Below, piece after piece: positions 17,630-26,195 of a DNA stretch of 64,000 nucleotides. Under the pieces are notes generated by a model. The model was given only the letters and a program-made list of their open reading frames with translations, did not search any database and was not told the origin of the DNA. A program made the translations under genes and the position numbers. The DNA lies in assembly GCA_963837265.1 (NCBI GenBank), contig CAWIMQ010000001.1:868001-932000 (forward strand), given 5' to 3'. Numbering within the stretch: position 1 is the stretch's first letter; the number at the start of each line of letters is the position of its first letter. This DNA is from DATBLE01 sp963837265 (lineage in GTDB: Bacteria; Actinomycetota; Thermoleophilia; Gaiellales; Gaiellaceae).

Positions 17630-18549
17630 GCGCCATCGCCGTGCGCCGTCGCCTGTTCCGGGGGCACGCGGGATCGAGGCTCTCGGCGACCGAGACGATG
17701 GTGCTCGTCATCCCTGCGCTGCTCCCGATCGCCCTGTTCAGCGTCGCCCCGCTCGTGCGCGGCATCTACCTCGGGTTCACGGACTCCCAGGCGGGCCTCG
17801 GGGCGAAGACGCACTTCACCGGGATCGACAACTTCCGGGCGCTGCTGCACGACGACCTGTTCCTCAACTCGTTCAAGATCGGGCTGATCTGGGCCGGCTC
17901 GGTCACGGCGATCCAGTTCGTGATGGCGCTCGGCCTGGCACTGCTGCTCAGCCAGCCGCTGCACGGTCGCTGGCTCGCACGCTCGCTGGCACTCGTTCCC
18001 TGGGCGATGCCTTCCGTGATCGTCGCGATCATGTGGAAGCTCTTCTTTCAGCCGCAGGCCGGCATCCTGAACGAGCTGCTCTACCGGGCCCACCTTCCCG
18101 GCAGCCAGATCGACTGGCTCTCGGACTTCACCTGGGCCCTGCCGGCGGTGATCCTGGTCGGCGTCTGGGCCGGCATGCCGCAGACCACCATCGCGCTCCT
18201 CGCCGGCGTGCAGTCGATCCGGGACGATCTCCACGAGGCGGCGGCGGTCGACGGCGCGACCACGTTCAGGCGTTTCTGGACGATCACCCTGCCGCAGCTC
18301 CGGCCGGTGATCATCGCGATCACCACCCTCGACTTCATCTGGAACTTCAACTCGTTCGGGCTCGTCTGGGTGCTCACGCAGGGCGGCCCGGGCCACTCGA
18401 CGGAGCTGCCCATGCTGTTCGCCTACAACGAGGCGTTCAAGTACGGCCAGTTCGGCTACGCCTCCGCGCTCGGGAACGCCATGGTCGTGGTGATCGCCAC
18501 CGTGCTGATCGTCTACCTCTGGGGACGGCTCAAGGAGACCTCGGCATGA
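17626..18549 (+). CDS. sugar ABC transporter permease (MalF/UgpA type)
   Basis: A 307-residue permease with six or so membrane segments: the first around residues 24-45 (MVLVIPALLPIALFSVAPLV), followed by a periplasmic loop GIYLGFTDSQ typical of the family. The EAA coupling loop is DDLHEAAAVDGATTFRRFWTITLPQL. The GTG overlaps the LacI TGA. Forms the channel with the next gene; fed by the binding protein at 19438 and driven by the divergent ATPase at 15349. Confidence 0.92.
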   Translation: MSAIAVRRRLFRGHAGSRLSATETMVLVIPALLPIALFSVAPLVRGIYLGFTDSQAGLGAKTHFTGIDNFRALLHDDLFLNSFKIGLIWAGSVTAIQFVMALGLALLLSQPLHGRWLARSLALVPWAMPSVIVAIMWKLFFQPQAGILNELLYRAHLPGSQIDWLSDFTWALPAVILVGVWAGMPQTTIALLAGVQSIRDDLHEAAAVDGATTFRRFWTITLPQLRPVIIAITTLDFIWNFNSFGLVWVLTQGGPGHSTELPMLFAYNEAFKYGQFGYASALGNAMVVVIATVLIVYLWGRLKETSA

Positions 18550-19388
18550 TCGTCTCCCCTCGCCGCCGCGCGACCCGGACCGCCCAGTACCTGGCGCTCG
18601 CGGGGTACCTGATCTTCCTCGGCTTCCCGCTGCTCTGGATGCTGTCGATGTCGTTCAAGGGGCCGCGCGAGCTGGTCGAGCTCCACCCGAGCGTCGTGCC
18701 GCACGCCCCGACGCTCGACAACTACCGCGTCGCATTGACGGAGAACAGCCTGCTCCACAACGCCTGGAACAGCTTCAAGGTCGCGACGCTGACGGCAGTG
18801 CTCACCACGCTCGTCGGTCTCCCGGCCGCCTACGTCCTGGCCCGGACGAAGGGGCTGATCAGCCGGCTGGGGCTCGCCTGGATCCTCCTCAGCCAGATGT
18901 TTCCGCTGATCCTGATCATCATTCCGCTCTTCCTGCTCCTGCGGGACTATCACCTGACCGACTCGCACACGGGCCTCGTCCTCGTCTACCTGGTCTGGAC
19001 CCTGCCCTTCGCCCTGTGGATGCTCCAGAGCTACGTGCGGGGGATCCCGCGGGATCTCGAGGAGGCGGCGATGGTCGACGGCGCCAGCCGCTTCATGACA
19101 CTGCGGACGGTGATCGCGCCGCTGCTCGCACCGGGCGTCGTCGTGGTCGCCCTCTTCGGGTTCATCACCGCCTGGAACGAGTTCTTTCTCGCTCTCGTGC
19201 TGCTCCAGACCCCCGACCTGACGACGCTGCCGCTCAGGCTGGCGCAGTTCGTCGGCATCGAAGGGATCGTCCGGCTCGGCCCACTCGCCGCGAGCGCGCT
19301 GCTCGCGACGCTCCCGAGCCTGATCCTGTTCAGCCTCATCCAGCGCTGGCTTACCCGCGGCCTGCTCTCGGGAGCCGTCAAGGGCTAG
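18546..19388 (+). CDS. sugar ABC transporter permease (MalG/UgpE type)
   Basis: A 280-residue second permease. Membrane segments begin near residue 13 (YLALAGYLIFLGFPLLWMLS), the EAA loop is RDLEEAAMVDGASRFMTLRTVIAPLL, and the tail is the usual LIQRWLTRGLLSGAVKG. The ATG overlaps the previous TGA (ATGA). Pairs with the MalF-type permease in the cytoplasmic membrane. Confidence 0.92.
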   Translation: MIVSPRRRATRTAQYLALAGYLIFLGFPLLWMLSMSFKGPRELVELHPSVVPHAPTLDNYRVALTENSLLHNAWNSFKVATLTAVLTTLVGLPAAYVLARTKGLISRLGLAWILLSQMFPLILIIIPLFLLLRDYHLTDSHTGLVLVYLVWTLPFALWMLQSYVRGIPRDLEEAAMVDGASRFMTLRTVIAPLLAPGVVVVALFGFITAWNEFFLALVLLQTPDLTTLPLRLAQFVGIEGIVRLGPLAASALLATLPSLILFSLIQRWLTRGLLSGAVKG

Positions 19389-19437
19389 CGATGGCGCTCG
19401 GCACCCCCATCCACCCCCAAGAAAGGAGGGACTCCTG

Positions 19438-20712
19438 ATGAGGAGATTCCTGACCGTCGGGGCCGCGCTCGTGCTCTGCGCGGCACTCGTGACCGTAGCG
19501 GCGACGGCCGCTCCGCAGAAGCGCACCGTCGTCAACCTGACGTTCGCCACCTACGTCTGGCAGCCGACGACGGTTGCCGCGACGAAGGCGATCGTCGAGT
19601 CCTGGAACAGGACGCACGCGGGCATCCAGGTTCAGATCGTCCCCGTCGACGTCAACTCGGTCCACGACAAGCTGCTGACGAGCTTCGTCGGCGGCACCCC
19701 GGCGGACATCATCCACGACGAGGCCGCAGACATCGCCGGCTTCACCGCGCAGGGGTACCTCGCGAACCTGACTCCTCTGATCCCGAAGTCGCTGAAGGCC
19801 TCGATCCCGCAGTCGCTGTGGGACACGGTCAACTACAGCCGCAAGATCACGGGCGTCCCGATCATGACCCAGACGTACAACGTCTTCGCGAACATGGACA
19901 TCCTCAAGGCGGCCGGGATCAAGGCGCCGACGGTGGCGAATCCGTGGACGTGGACGCGGTTCCAGGCGGTCGCGAAGCAGCTCTCGACGGGCGGCAGGTT
20001 CGGCCTCTGCTGGGGACTGCGCTCGCCGACCGCGACGATCCAGACGATGTCGCTCAACTGGGGCGCCCAGTGGAACTACCTCGCCAACGGCCGCTGGGTG
20101 CTCAAGTTCGGCGCCGCCGAGCAGGCCATCCTCAAGATCATGCACGACATGTTCTACACGGCTAAGTCGGCCGACGCCGCGGGCGTCGGGCTCAGCGGCA
20201 GTGCCGTGCTCCCCGCATTCTTCGGCGGGAAGTGTGCAATGACCATCCAGGGCAACTACCAGGCGCAGGGCATGATCGAACAGAGCCCGAAGGGCTTCAA
20301 CTGGGCGATGTTCCCCCCGCTGAAGGCGACGAGCCTGGACCAGGTCGCGAACCCGCAGACGTACTCGATCTCCCAACAGAGCCAGCACAAGGCGGAGGCG
20401 ATGCAGTTCATCGCCTATGCCCTGAACACGCAGAACATGGCGAAACTGGCGGCCGGCGACTGGCTGATCCCGGCGAGCCCCGCTTCGGCGAAGGCCGTGG
20501 TCTCCTCGACCAAGCACTACGGCAGCTGGCGTAACGCGGTCGCGGCGGTGCCGCACCTGAAGAAGGGCAACTGGGTGTCGCTTGCTCCGTACGCGCGCTG
20601 GAAGGCGGAGGTCGCCACCCCGGCATTCCGTTCGTACCTGGGAAACCAGATCAGCCTCGCCGAGCTCGGCAACCAGCTCGTCGACGGCTGGGACCGGATC
20701 CGCGGTTCGTAA
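19438..20712 (+). CDS. sugar ABC transporter substrate-binding protein
   Basis: A 424-residue extracellular solute-binding protein of family 1. The signal peptide is clear (M-R-R-F then a hydrophobic stretch to about residue 23, with cleavage near ATAAPQ). NLTFATYVWQPT, IVESWNRTHAGIQVQIV and FVGGTPADIIHD are typical for the sugar-binding lobe. It is expected to bind a sugar, oligosaccharide or glycoside outside the cell. A strong Shine-Dalgarno (AAAGGAGGG) precedes the ATG; the GGAGG can pair weakly with a nearby CTCC. The gene is followed by a 14-bp hairpin that separates it from the downstream catabolic genes. Confidence 0.92.
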   Translation: MRRFLTVGAALVLCAALVTVAATAAPQKRTVVNLTFATYVWQPTTVAATKAIVESWNRTHAGIQVQIVPVDVNSVHDKLLTSFVGGTPADIIHDEAADIAGFTAQGYLANLTPLIPKSLKASIPQSLWDTVNYSRKITGVPIMTQTYNVFANMDILKAAGIKAPTVANPWTWTRFQAVAKQLSTGGRFGLCWGLRSPTATIQTMSLNWGAQWNYLANGRWVLKFGAAEQAILKIMHDMFYTAKSADAAGVGLSGSAVLPAFFGGKCAMTIQGNYQAQGMIEQSPKGFNWAMFPPLKATSLDQVANPQTYSISQQSQHKAEAMQFIAYALNTQNMAKLAAGDWLIPASPASAKAVVSSTKHYGSWRNAVAAVPHLKKGNWVSLAPYARWKAEVATPAFRSYLGNQISLAELGNQLVDGWDRIRGS

Positions 20713-20718
20713 GAATCA

Positions 20719-20748
20719 GGGCCCGGCCGGCCGTGGCCGGCCGGGCCC
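20719..20748 (+). terminator. 14-bp perfect hairpin after the sugar-binding-protein gene
   Basis: Positions 20719-20732 pair perfectly with 20735-20748; the stem is all G and C. No U-tract. It divides the transporter part from the ADP-ribosylglycohydrolase part and would give partial termination, leaving the binding protein most abundant. Confidence 0.65.
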
Positions 20749-20758
20749 CTGCCCTGCG

Positions 20759-21922
20759 ATGAAAGAGATGACCATAAGCGGGAACCTGCTCTCCGACCGA
20801 GCCGTCGGCTGCCTGGCCGGATTGGCCGTCGGCGACGCGCTCGGGGGGGCGACCGAGGGCTGGGAGGCAACCGAGATCGCCGAGCACTACGGCGGCCTCG
20901 TCCGCGGGATCGTTCCTTCGATCCGACGCATGAAGGGAATCGAGAAGCCGTTCTCCCCCTTCCACAAGGGCGACGGGCATGTCACCGACGACACGCTCAT
21001 GACCCATATGCTCGTCGGGGTCTACGCCGAGAAGCGTGACCACCTGACCGCGTTCGACATCGCCGAGCGGCTGGTGCCGCGACTGGTCGAGCAGAAGGTG
21101 TGGATCCCGGAGCTCGGGCGCGAGGAGCTTCTCTACCACCGGCTGTTCCTGGCGGAGAAGTGGCTGGTGCTCAAGCACAGGTACGCCCACGCCGACCCAC
21201 GCGAGGCCGGGGTCGGCAACATCGTGAACTGCGGCGCTGCGATGTACATCGCTCCGGTCGGGCTGGCGAACGCCGGCGATCCGGACGGTGCCTACGCGGA
21301 AGCCCTGGACGTCGTCGGCGCGCACCAGTGGAGCTACGGCCGGGAGGCGGCTGCGGTGCTCGCAGCCGGCGTCGCCGAAGCGATCCGGCCCGGGGCGACC
21401 GTCGAGAGCGTCGTCGAGACTTGCCTTCGTCTCGCGCACGACGGCACACGGGCCGCGATCGCCGCGGTCGTCGACGCCGCCGCGTCGCTTTCGTCGTGGG
21501 AGTCGTCACTCGCATCGTTGCGGGCCGCGTTCGGACCGTTCGACTCCGTCGGCGAGCGGTATGCGGAGCCGGGGGCCGCAGCCCGGACCCCCAGCCGCCT
21601 GCACTCGATCGAGGAGCTCCCGATCGCGCTCGGGCTGCTCGTCGTCGCCGGCGGCGACTTCAGGGGGACCGTGCTCGGAGGCGTCAACTACGGACGGGAC
21701 TCCGACTCGATCGCGGCGATGGGCGGGGCGCTCGTCGGAGCGCTTGCCGGTGTCGGAGCGCTGCCGAGCGACTGGATCGCCGAGATCTCCGAGGCCAGCC
21801 GTACAGACATCGAGGAGCCCGGCCTGGTGATGGCGGAGGTCGCCTCTGCGATCTTCGAGCGGGATGCTGATCGCCACGAGCGGCGCAGCCGGGCGATCGA
21901 GGAGCTCGACGGCTCGAGGTGA
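20759..21922 (+). CDS. ADP-ribosylglycohydrolase family protein, copy 1
   Basis: A 387-residue protein of the ADP-ribosylglycohydrolase (DraG/ARH) fold. The first motif is GCLAGLAVGDALGG; the metal-binding Thr-Asp-Asp is in HVTDDTLMTHM; the C-terminal metal motif is NYGRDSDSIAAMGGAL. All magnesium ligands of the family therefore appear present, so it should be an active N- or O-glycoside hydrolase. Its place behind a sugar ABC transporter suggests action on an imported ribosyl or other glycosyl compound rather than on protein ADP-ribosylation. ATG 20759 is used; ATG 20768 (MTISG) is an alternative. The next gene, also of this family, starts four bases after its stop. Confidence 0.85.
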   Translation: MKEMTISGNLLSDRAVGCLAGLAVGDALGGATEGWEATEIAEHYGGLVRGIVPSIRRMKGIEKPFSPFHKGDGHVTDDTLMTHMLVGVYAEKRDHLTAFDIAERLVPRLVEQKVWIPELGREELLYHRLFLAEKWLVLKHRYAHADPREAGVGNIVNCGAAMYIAPVGLANAGDPDGAYAEALDVVGAHQWSYGREAAAVLAAGVAEAIRPGATVESVVETCLRLAHDGTRAAIAAVVDAAASLSSWESSLASLRAAFGPFDSVGERYAEPGAAARTPSRLHSIEELPIALGLLVVAGGDFRGTVLGGVNYGRDSDSIAAMGGALVGALAGVGALPSDWIAEISEASRTDIEEPGLVMAEVASAIFERDADRHERRSRAIEELDGSR

Positions 21923-21925
21923 GCG

Positions 21926-23233
21926 TTGAGGGTGACCTGGATCCAGCCGGAGGACCTGGTCGGCCACGAGCTCCGGCAGGGGCGCGAGGAGCTGAAGCCG
22001 ATCGACGCGATCGAGCGCCGATGGCTCGCCGCCGGCGGCAAGCCGGCTCCTGCGCGCGGCGCCTCTCGCGAGGCGTCCACGCCCGGGCTGAGGGCGCTCG
22101 CGCTCGAGCTCCTCGACGAGATCGCCTCGATGCCGCGACCGCTCGCAGCAGACGAGCCCGACGGATTCGAGGAGATCGTCGCCGCGGCCGGGCCCCTTCC
22201 CGCCCGGGACATCGACGCGGGACGGATCGCCGGCGCCTGGCTGGGCCGCGCGGCCGGCTGCGTGCTCGGCAAGCCGGTCGAGAACGTCTCCCGCGAGGGC
22301 ATTCGGGCGATCGCGGAGGGAACGGGCAACTGGCCCGTCTCGCGCTGGTTCACCGCCGCCGGTCTCGATCCCGCACTGGCGGCGCGCTTCCCCTGGAACC
22401 GGGCGAGCCGGCCGACGAGCCTCGCCGAGAACATCGACGGGATCCCGGAGGACGACGACCTGAACTTCACGATGCTCGGCCTCGTGCTGCTCGAGCGCGC
22501 CGGCACGGGGTTCGACTCCCTCGACGTCGCGAAGATCTGGCTCGACTACCTGCCACCGGGGCGGATCTTCACCGCGGAGCGCGTGGCGATGCGAAACCTG
22601 CTCGAGGCGTACCTCCCCCCGGACACGGCGACCCGCCGCAACCCGTTCCGCGAGTGGGTCGGGGCACGGCTGCGGGTCGACGCCTACGGATGGGCCGCGG
22701 GCGGCGACCCCGTTCACGCCGCCCGGATGGCGTGGGAGGACGCCCGGATCAGCCACACCGCGAACGGGGTGTACGCCGCGATGTTCATGGCCGCCGCACA
22801 CGCGGCCTCGCTCGGCGTCGAGACGGCATCCGAGTGCATCGACACCGGCCTCTCGGTCGTCCCGGTCGGCAGCCGCCTCGCCGAGGCCGTGCGCTGGGCA
22901 CGCGCGCTGCCCGGCGACTGGGAATCGGCCGTCGACGCCCTGTACGACCGCTACGGCCACTATCACTGGGTGCACGCGGTCAACAACACCGCCCTCGTCG
23001 CAGCCGCTCTCCAGCGCTTCGACGGCGACTTCTCCGCCGGGATCTGCAGCGTCGTCCAGGCAGGGTGGGACACCGACACGAACGGCGCCGCGGTTGGGTC
23101 GATCCTCGGCGCGCTCTTCCCGATCGACGACCGCTGGTCGGCACCCCTGCGCGGCCGTTTCGCGAGCTCGCTTCCGTCGTTCGACGGAATCGCGCTCGAC
23201 GAGTTGACGAGCAGGACGCTCGCGGTCGCATGA
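21926..23233 (+). CDS. ADP-ribosylglycohydrolase family protein, copy 2
   Basis: A 435-residue second member of the ADP-ribosylglycohydrolase family. It has about 95 extra N-terminal residues before the fold, which then reads RIAGAWLGRAAGCVLGKPVE. The first acidic metal motif is PEDDDLNFTMLG and the second is GWDTDTNGAAVGSILGALF, both intact. Homology to copy 1 is only at motif level, so this is not a recent duplication; different substrates or a heteromeric enzyme are possible. The start is TTG at 21926 or GTG at 21932, neither with a strong Shine-Dalgarno, so it probably depends on coupling to copy 1. The end overlaps the next ATG by four bases. Confidence 0.82.
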   Translation: MRVTWIQPEDLVGHELRQGREELKPIDAIERRWLAAGGKPAPARGASREASTPGLRALALELLDEIASMPRPLAADEPDGFEEIVAAAGPLPARDIDAGRIAGAWLGRAAGCVLGKPVENVSREGIRAIAEGTGNWPVSRWFTAAGLDPALAARFPWNRASRPTSLAENIDGIPEDDDLNFTMLGLVLLERAGTGFDSLDVAKIWLDYLPPGRIFTAERVAMRNLLEAYLPPDTATRRNPFREWVGARLRVDAYGWAAGGDPVHAARMAWEDARISHTANGVYAAMFMAAAHAASLGVETASECIDTGLSVVPVGSRLAEAVRWARALPGDWESAVDALYDRYGHYHWVHAVNNTALVAAALQRFDGDFSAGICSVVQAGWDTDTNGAAVGSILGALFPIDDRWSAPLRGRFASSLPSFDGIALDELTSRTLAVA

Positions 23234-25014
23234 CGATCCCCCACGAGGGCCCGCGGGATCCGTGGTCGCCGAGGGAGATCGACCTGCCGACTCCCGTACC
23301 TCTGGCCGGGCCGCTCGACTCGCTCGACGGCGGCAAGATCCTCGCCGCGCCCGACGACCCGGTCGACTGGCCGGCCTGGCGTGACGCGCTCGCGCGGTGG
23401 CGCGACCAGGCACGAGCGCGCGTCGGGTACGACGGCTCCGCGTACGACCGGCCCGAGCTGGAGTGGACGCAGAGCTGCTTTTCCGTCGCAGTCGTCTGGC
23501 TCTGGGACGAGCTGCTGTACGACCGCGCGGCAGGACGCTTCACACCGGAGCGGCTGCTCGACGAGGCCGAGCGGGAGTTCGGCGGCTACGACGGCGTCGT
23601 GCTCTGGCACGCCTACCCGGTGCTCGGGATCGACGAGCGGAACCAGTTCGACTTCTACCGCGACGCCCCCGGGATCCGCGAGCTCGTCGTCGCGCTCCAG
23701 GAGCGCGGGGTCCGGGTGTTCGTCGACTACAACCCGTGGGACGTCGGCACCCGCCGGGAGCCGGTCGGCGACGCCGCCGCCGTGGCGGAGATCGTCCGCC
23801 GCCTGGGGGCAGACGGCGTCTTCCTCGACACGATGAAGGAGGCGATGGCGGAGCTGCGAGAGGCGTTGCCCGACGCCGCCCTCGAGGGCGAGTCGACCCT
23901 GCCCCTGGAACGCATCTGCGACCACCACCTCTCGTGGGCGCAGTGGTTCGCGGACAGCAGCGTGCCGGGCGTGATCCGGGCGCGCTGGTTCGAGCAGCGA
24001 CACATGCTGCACCACACGCGCCGCTGGAACCGCGACCACTCCGACGAGCTGCGGAGCGCCTGGCTGAACGGGGTCGGCATGCTCGTGTGGGAGAACGTGT
24101 TCGGCTCGTGGGTCGGGTGGAGCGAGCGCGACCGCCGGACGCTGCGCGGCATGGTCGACGTGCAGCGGCGGCACGCGGCGCTGCTGACGCACGGCGAGTG
24201 GACGCCGCTCGCGGCGCGCAGCGAGGACCTGCGCGTCGTCGGCTCCCGCTGGCGCCGCGGCGGCGAGGAGCTCTGGACGCTCGCAAACCGCTCGGACGAG
24301 CCCTTCGACGGCCCGGTGTCACTCGACGATCGTGTTGTGCCGCTCCGTCTGCCCCCGTTTGGGCTCGCCGCGGTCGAGGCGGACGAGGTCACCGTGTTCG
24401 GCGGCGGCTCCACCGCGTACCCGGCCCGCCCCGTCGCCCGGCTCGAGACGCCCCTGGCCCGACTCGCCGCCGTCCCCGAGGGCTTCGTCGAGGGGCCGGA
24501 GCCTCGACCGCTCGTCGCGCGGTTCCGGCTGCGCGAGCCCGGCGTCTACGGCGAGATTCCGTACGTGGACGAGTGGAAGCCGCTGCCTCCGCGCCTGCAC
24601 CGCCCCGTCGACGTCGAGCGGCCGGCGCCGCGCGGGCGGTTCGCGATCGGGGTACGAGAGGTGACGGACGCATCGGGCTCCCCGCTGACGGGGCTCGACC
24701 TCGGCGAGGCGCGCGCGTACGCGGCGTCGGCCGGCGCGCGGCTGCCGACCGAGGACGAATGGCAGCTCGCGGCCGAGGCCGGGCTGCTCGAGCGCGCGGA
24801 GCCGCTCGTGTGGAACTGGACCGAGAGCGAGCACACCGACGGACGCAGCCGCTTCGCGATCCTCAAGGGCGGCTGCGCGTGGAAGGCGGACGGCTCGGAC
24901 TGGTACGTCGAGGGCGGGCCGCAGGAGCCCCGGTTCTCGCTCGAGCTCGTGCTTCCCGGGGGCGGCCTGGCGCGGTCGTCGCAGATCGGCTTCCGGCTGG
25001 CGGTCGACCTGTGA
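23230..25014 (+). CDS. glycosidase-like TIM-barrel protein fused to an FGE/SUMF1-like domain
   Basis: A 594-residue protein of two parts. Residues about 60-330 look like a glycoside-hydrolase barrel: strand-like VVLWHAYPVLG, VRVFVDYNPWDVG, ADGVFLDTMKEAM and ALEGESTLPLE, with acidic residues at strand ends. A beta-sandwich-like stretch follows (to about 410). Residues about 475-594 resemble the formylglycine-generating-enzyme/sulfatase-modifying fold (GEARAYAASAGARLPTEDEW, VWNWTESEHT, ILKGGCAWK, IGFRLAVDL). The C-terminal catalytic cysteines of true FGE are absent, so this end is more likely a carbohydrate-binding or structural module. No signal peptide, hence cytoplasmic. ATGA overlap before and GTGA after. 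The function is inferred from fold-like motifs only. Confidence 0.6.
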   Translation: MTIPHEGPRDPWSPREIDLPTPVPLAGPLDSLDGGKILAAPDDPVDWPAWRDALARWRDQARARVGYDGSAYDRPELEWTQSCFSVAVVWLWDELLYDRAAGRFTPERLLDEAEREFGGYDGVVLWHAYPVLGIDERNQFDFYRDAPGIRELVVALQERGVRVFVDYNPWDVGTRREPVGDAAAVAEIVRRLGADGVFLDTMKEAMAELREALPDAALEGESTLPLERICDHHLSWAQWFADSSVPGVIRARWFEQRHMLHHTRRWNRDHSDELRSAWLNGVGMLVWENVFGSWVGWSERDRRTLRGMVDVQRRHAALLTHGEWTPLAARSEDLRVVGSRWRRGGEELWTLANRSDEPFDGPVSLDDRVVPLRLPPFGLAAVEADEVTVFGGGSTAYPARPVARLETPLARLAAVPEGFVEGPEPRPLVARFRLREPGVYGEIPYVDEWKPLPPRLHRPVDVERPAPRGRFAIGVREVTDASGSPLTGLDLGEARAYAASAGARLPTEDEWQLAAEAGLLERAEPLVWNWTESEHTDGRSRFAILKGGCAWKADGSDWYVEGGPQEPRFSLELVLPGGGLARSSQIGFRLAVDL

Positions 25015-26195
25015 AGCCGCTCGAGGGAGTCCGCGTCGTGGAGGCGGCCACGCTGTTCGCCGCGCCGCTCGCGGGCATGCTCCTCGGCGACTACGGCGCC
25101 GACGTCGTGAAGATCGAGCATCCGAGCCGCCCCGACCCCGCGCGAGGCCACGGACCGAGCAAGGACGGCCAGGGCCTGTGGTTCAAGGCGCTCGCCCGCA
25201 ACAAGCGCCTGGTCACGCTCGACCTCGCCAGGCCCGAGGGCCGCGATCTCTTCCTGCGTCTCGCGGAGCGATCGGACGTCGTGCTCGAGAACTTCCGTCC
25301 CGGAACCCTCGAGCGCTGGGGTCTCGGCTGGGACGAGCTCTCGGCCGTCAACCCGCGGCTCGTCCTCGCACGCGTCAGCGGCTTCGGTCAGGCCGGCCCC
25401 TATGCGCGCCGGCCCGGCTTCGGAACGCTCGCCGAGGCGATGAGCGGGTTCGCGGCACTGAACGGCGAGCCCGACGGCCCGCCGCTCCTGCCGCCACTCG
25501 CGCTCGCCGACGGCGTCGCCGCTCTCGCGACCGCGTTCGCGATCATGGTCGCGCTGCGCGCTCGGGAGGAGACCGGCCGAGGCCAGGTCGTCGACACATC
25601 GCTGGTCGAGCCGCTGATGACCCTGCTCGGCCCGCAGCTGACGGCGTTCGACCTCCTGGGCGAGCTCCAGCCGCGCACCGGCAACCGCTCGAGCCACAAC
25701 GCGCCCAGGAACGTCTACCGCACTGCCGACGGCTCCTGGGTGGCGGTCTCGTCCAGCGCGACCTCGATCGCGGAGCGCGTCGTGCGGCTCGTCGGCAGGC
25801 CCGATCTCGCCGAGCAGCCGTGGTTCGCGACCGGTGCGGGCCGGGCGGCGCACGTCGACGAGATCGACGGTGCCGTCGCCACGTGGGTCGGGGCGCGCGG
25901 GCGCGAGGAGGTGCTCGCGGCGTTCGAGGCGGCCGAGGCGGCGATCGCACCGGTCTACGACGCCCGGGACATCCTCGCCGACCCGCAGCTGGCCTCGATC
26001 GGGGCGATCATCTCCCTGGACGACGACACGCTCGGGCCGATCAAGATGACCAACGTGATCAGCCGCCTGTCGGACACCCCCGGGAAGATCCGGTCGCCGG
26101 GGGGCCCCCAGGGTGCGGACACGGCCCAGGTCCTCGGCGAGCTCGGGGTGAGCGCCGAGGAGCTCGAGAAGCTGCGCAAGGAGGGAGTCGTGTGA
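25011..26195 (+). CDS. family III CoA transferase (CaiB/BaiF type)
   Basis: A 394-residue CoA transferase of the formyl-CoA transferase/CaiB family. N-terminal VRVVEAATLFAAPLAGMLLG and DYGADVVKIEHPSRPD are the classic CoA-binding start; the catalytic Asp is probably Asp167 in LALADGVAAL; SGFGQAGPYARRPGF precedes it. It would move CoA between carboxylic acids in the cytoplasm. GTG at 25011 overlaps the previous stop. Together with the CitE-like lyase that follows (also GTGA-overlapped), it suggests that the operon ends in CoA activation and cleavage of a branched or hydroxy acid, as in citramalyl-CoA-type routes. Confidence 0.88.
   Translation: MKPLEGVRVVEAATLFAAPLAGMLLGDYGADVVKIEHPSRPDPARGHGPSKDGQGLWFKALARNKRLVTLDLARPEGRDLFLRLAERSDVVLENFRPGTLERWGLGWDELSAVNPRLVLARVSGFGQAGPYARRPGFGTLAEAMSGFAALNGEPDGPPLLPPLALADGVAALATAFAIMVALRAREETGRGQVVDTSLVEPLMTLLGPQLTAFDLLGELQPRTGNRSSHNAPRNVYRTADGSWVAVSSSATSIAERVVRLVGRPDLAEQPWFATGAGRAAHVDEIDGAVATWVGARGREEVLAAFEAAEAAIAPVYDARDILADPQLASIGAIISLDDDTLGPIKMTNVISRLSDTPGKIRSPGGPQGADTAQVLGELGVSAEELEKLRKEGVV

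Noticed and set aside
19389..19437. Repeated ACCCCCA words before the sugar-binding-protein gene
   Set aside because: Two short C-runs in a GC-rich spacer; no larger structure or repeat family could be supported.
21919..25014. Possible 1031-residue fusion of the second ADP-ribosylglycohydrolase region with the glycosidase-like protein
   Set aside because: The part before 23230 is a shifted reading of the ADP-ribosylglycohydrolase gene, which is intact in another frame; the real gene starts at ATG 23230.
23230..25014. Active formylglycine-generating enzyme (sulfatase maturation)
   Set aside because: The FGE-like end lacks the catalytic cysteines and no sulfatase gene is in the window.
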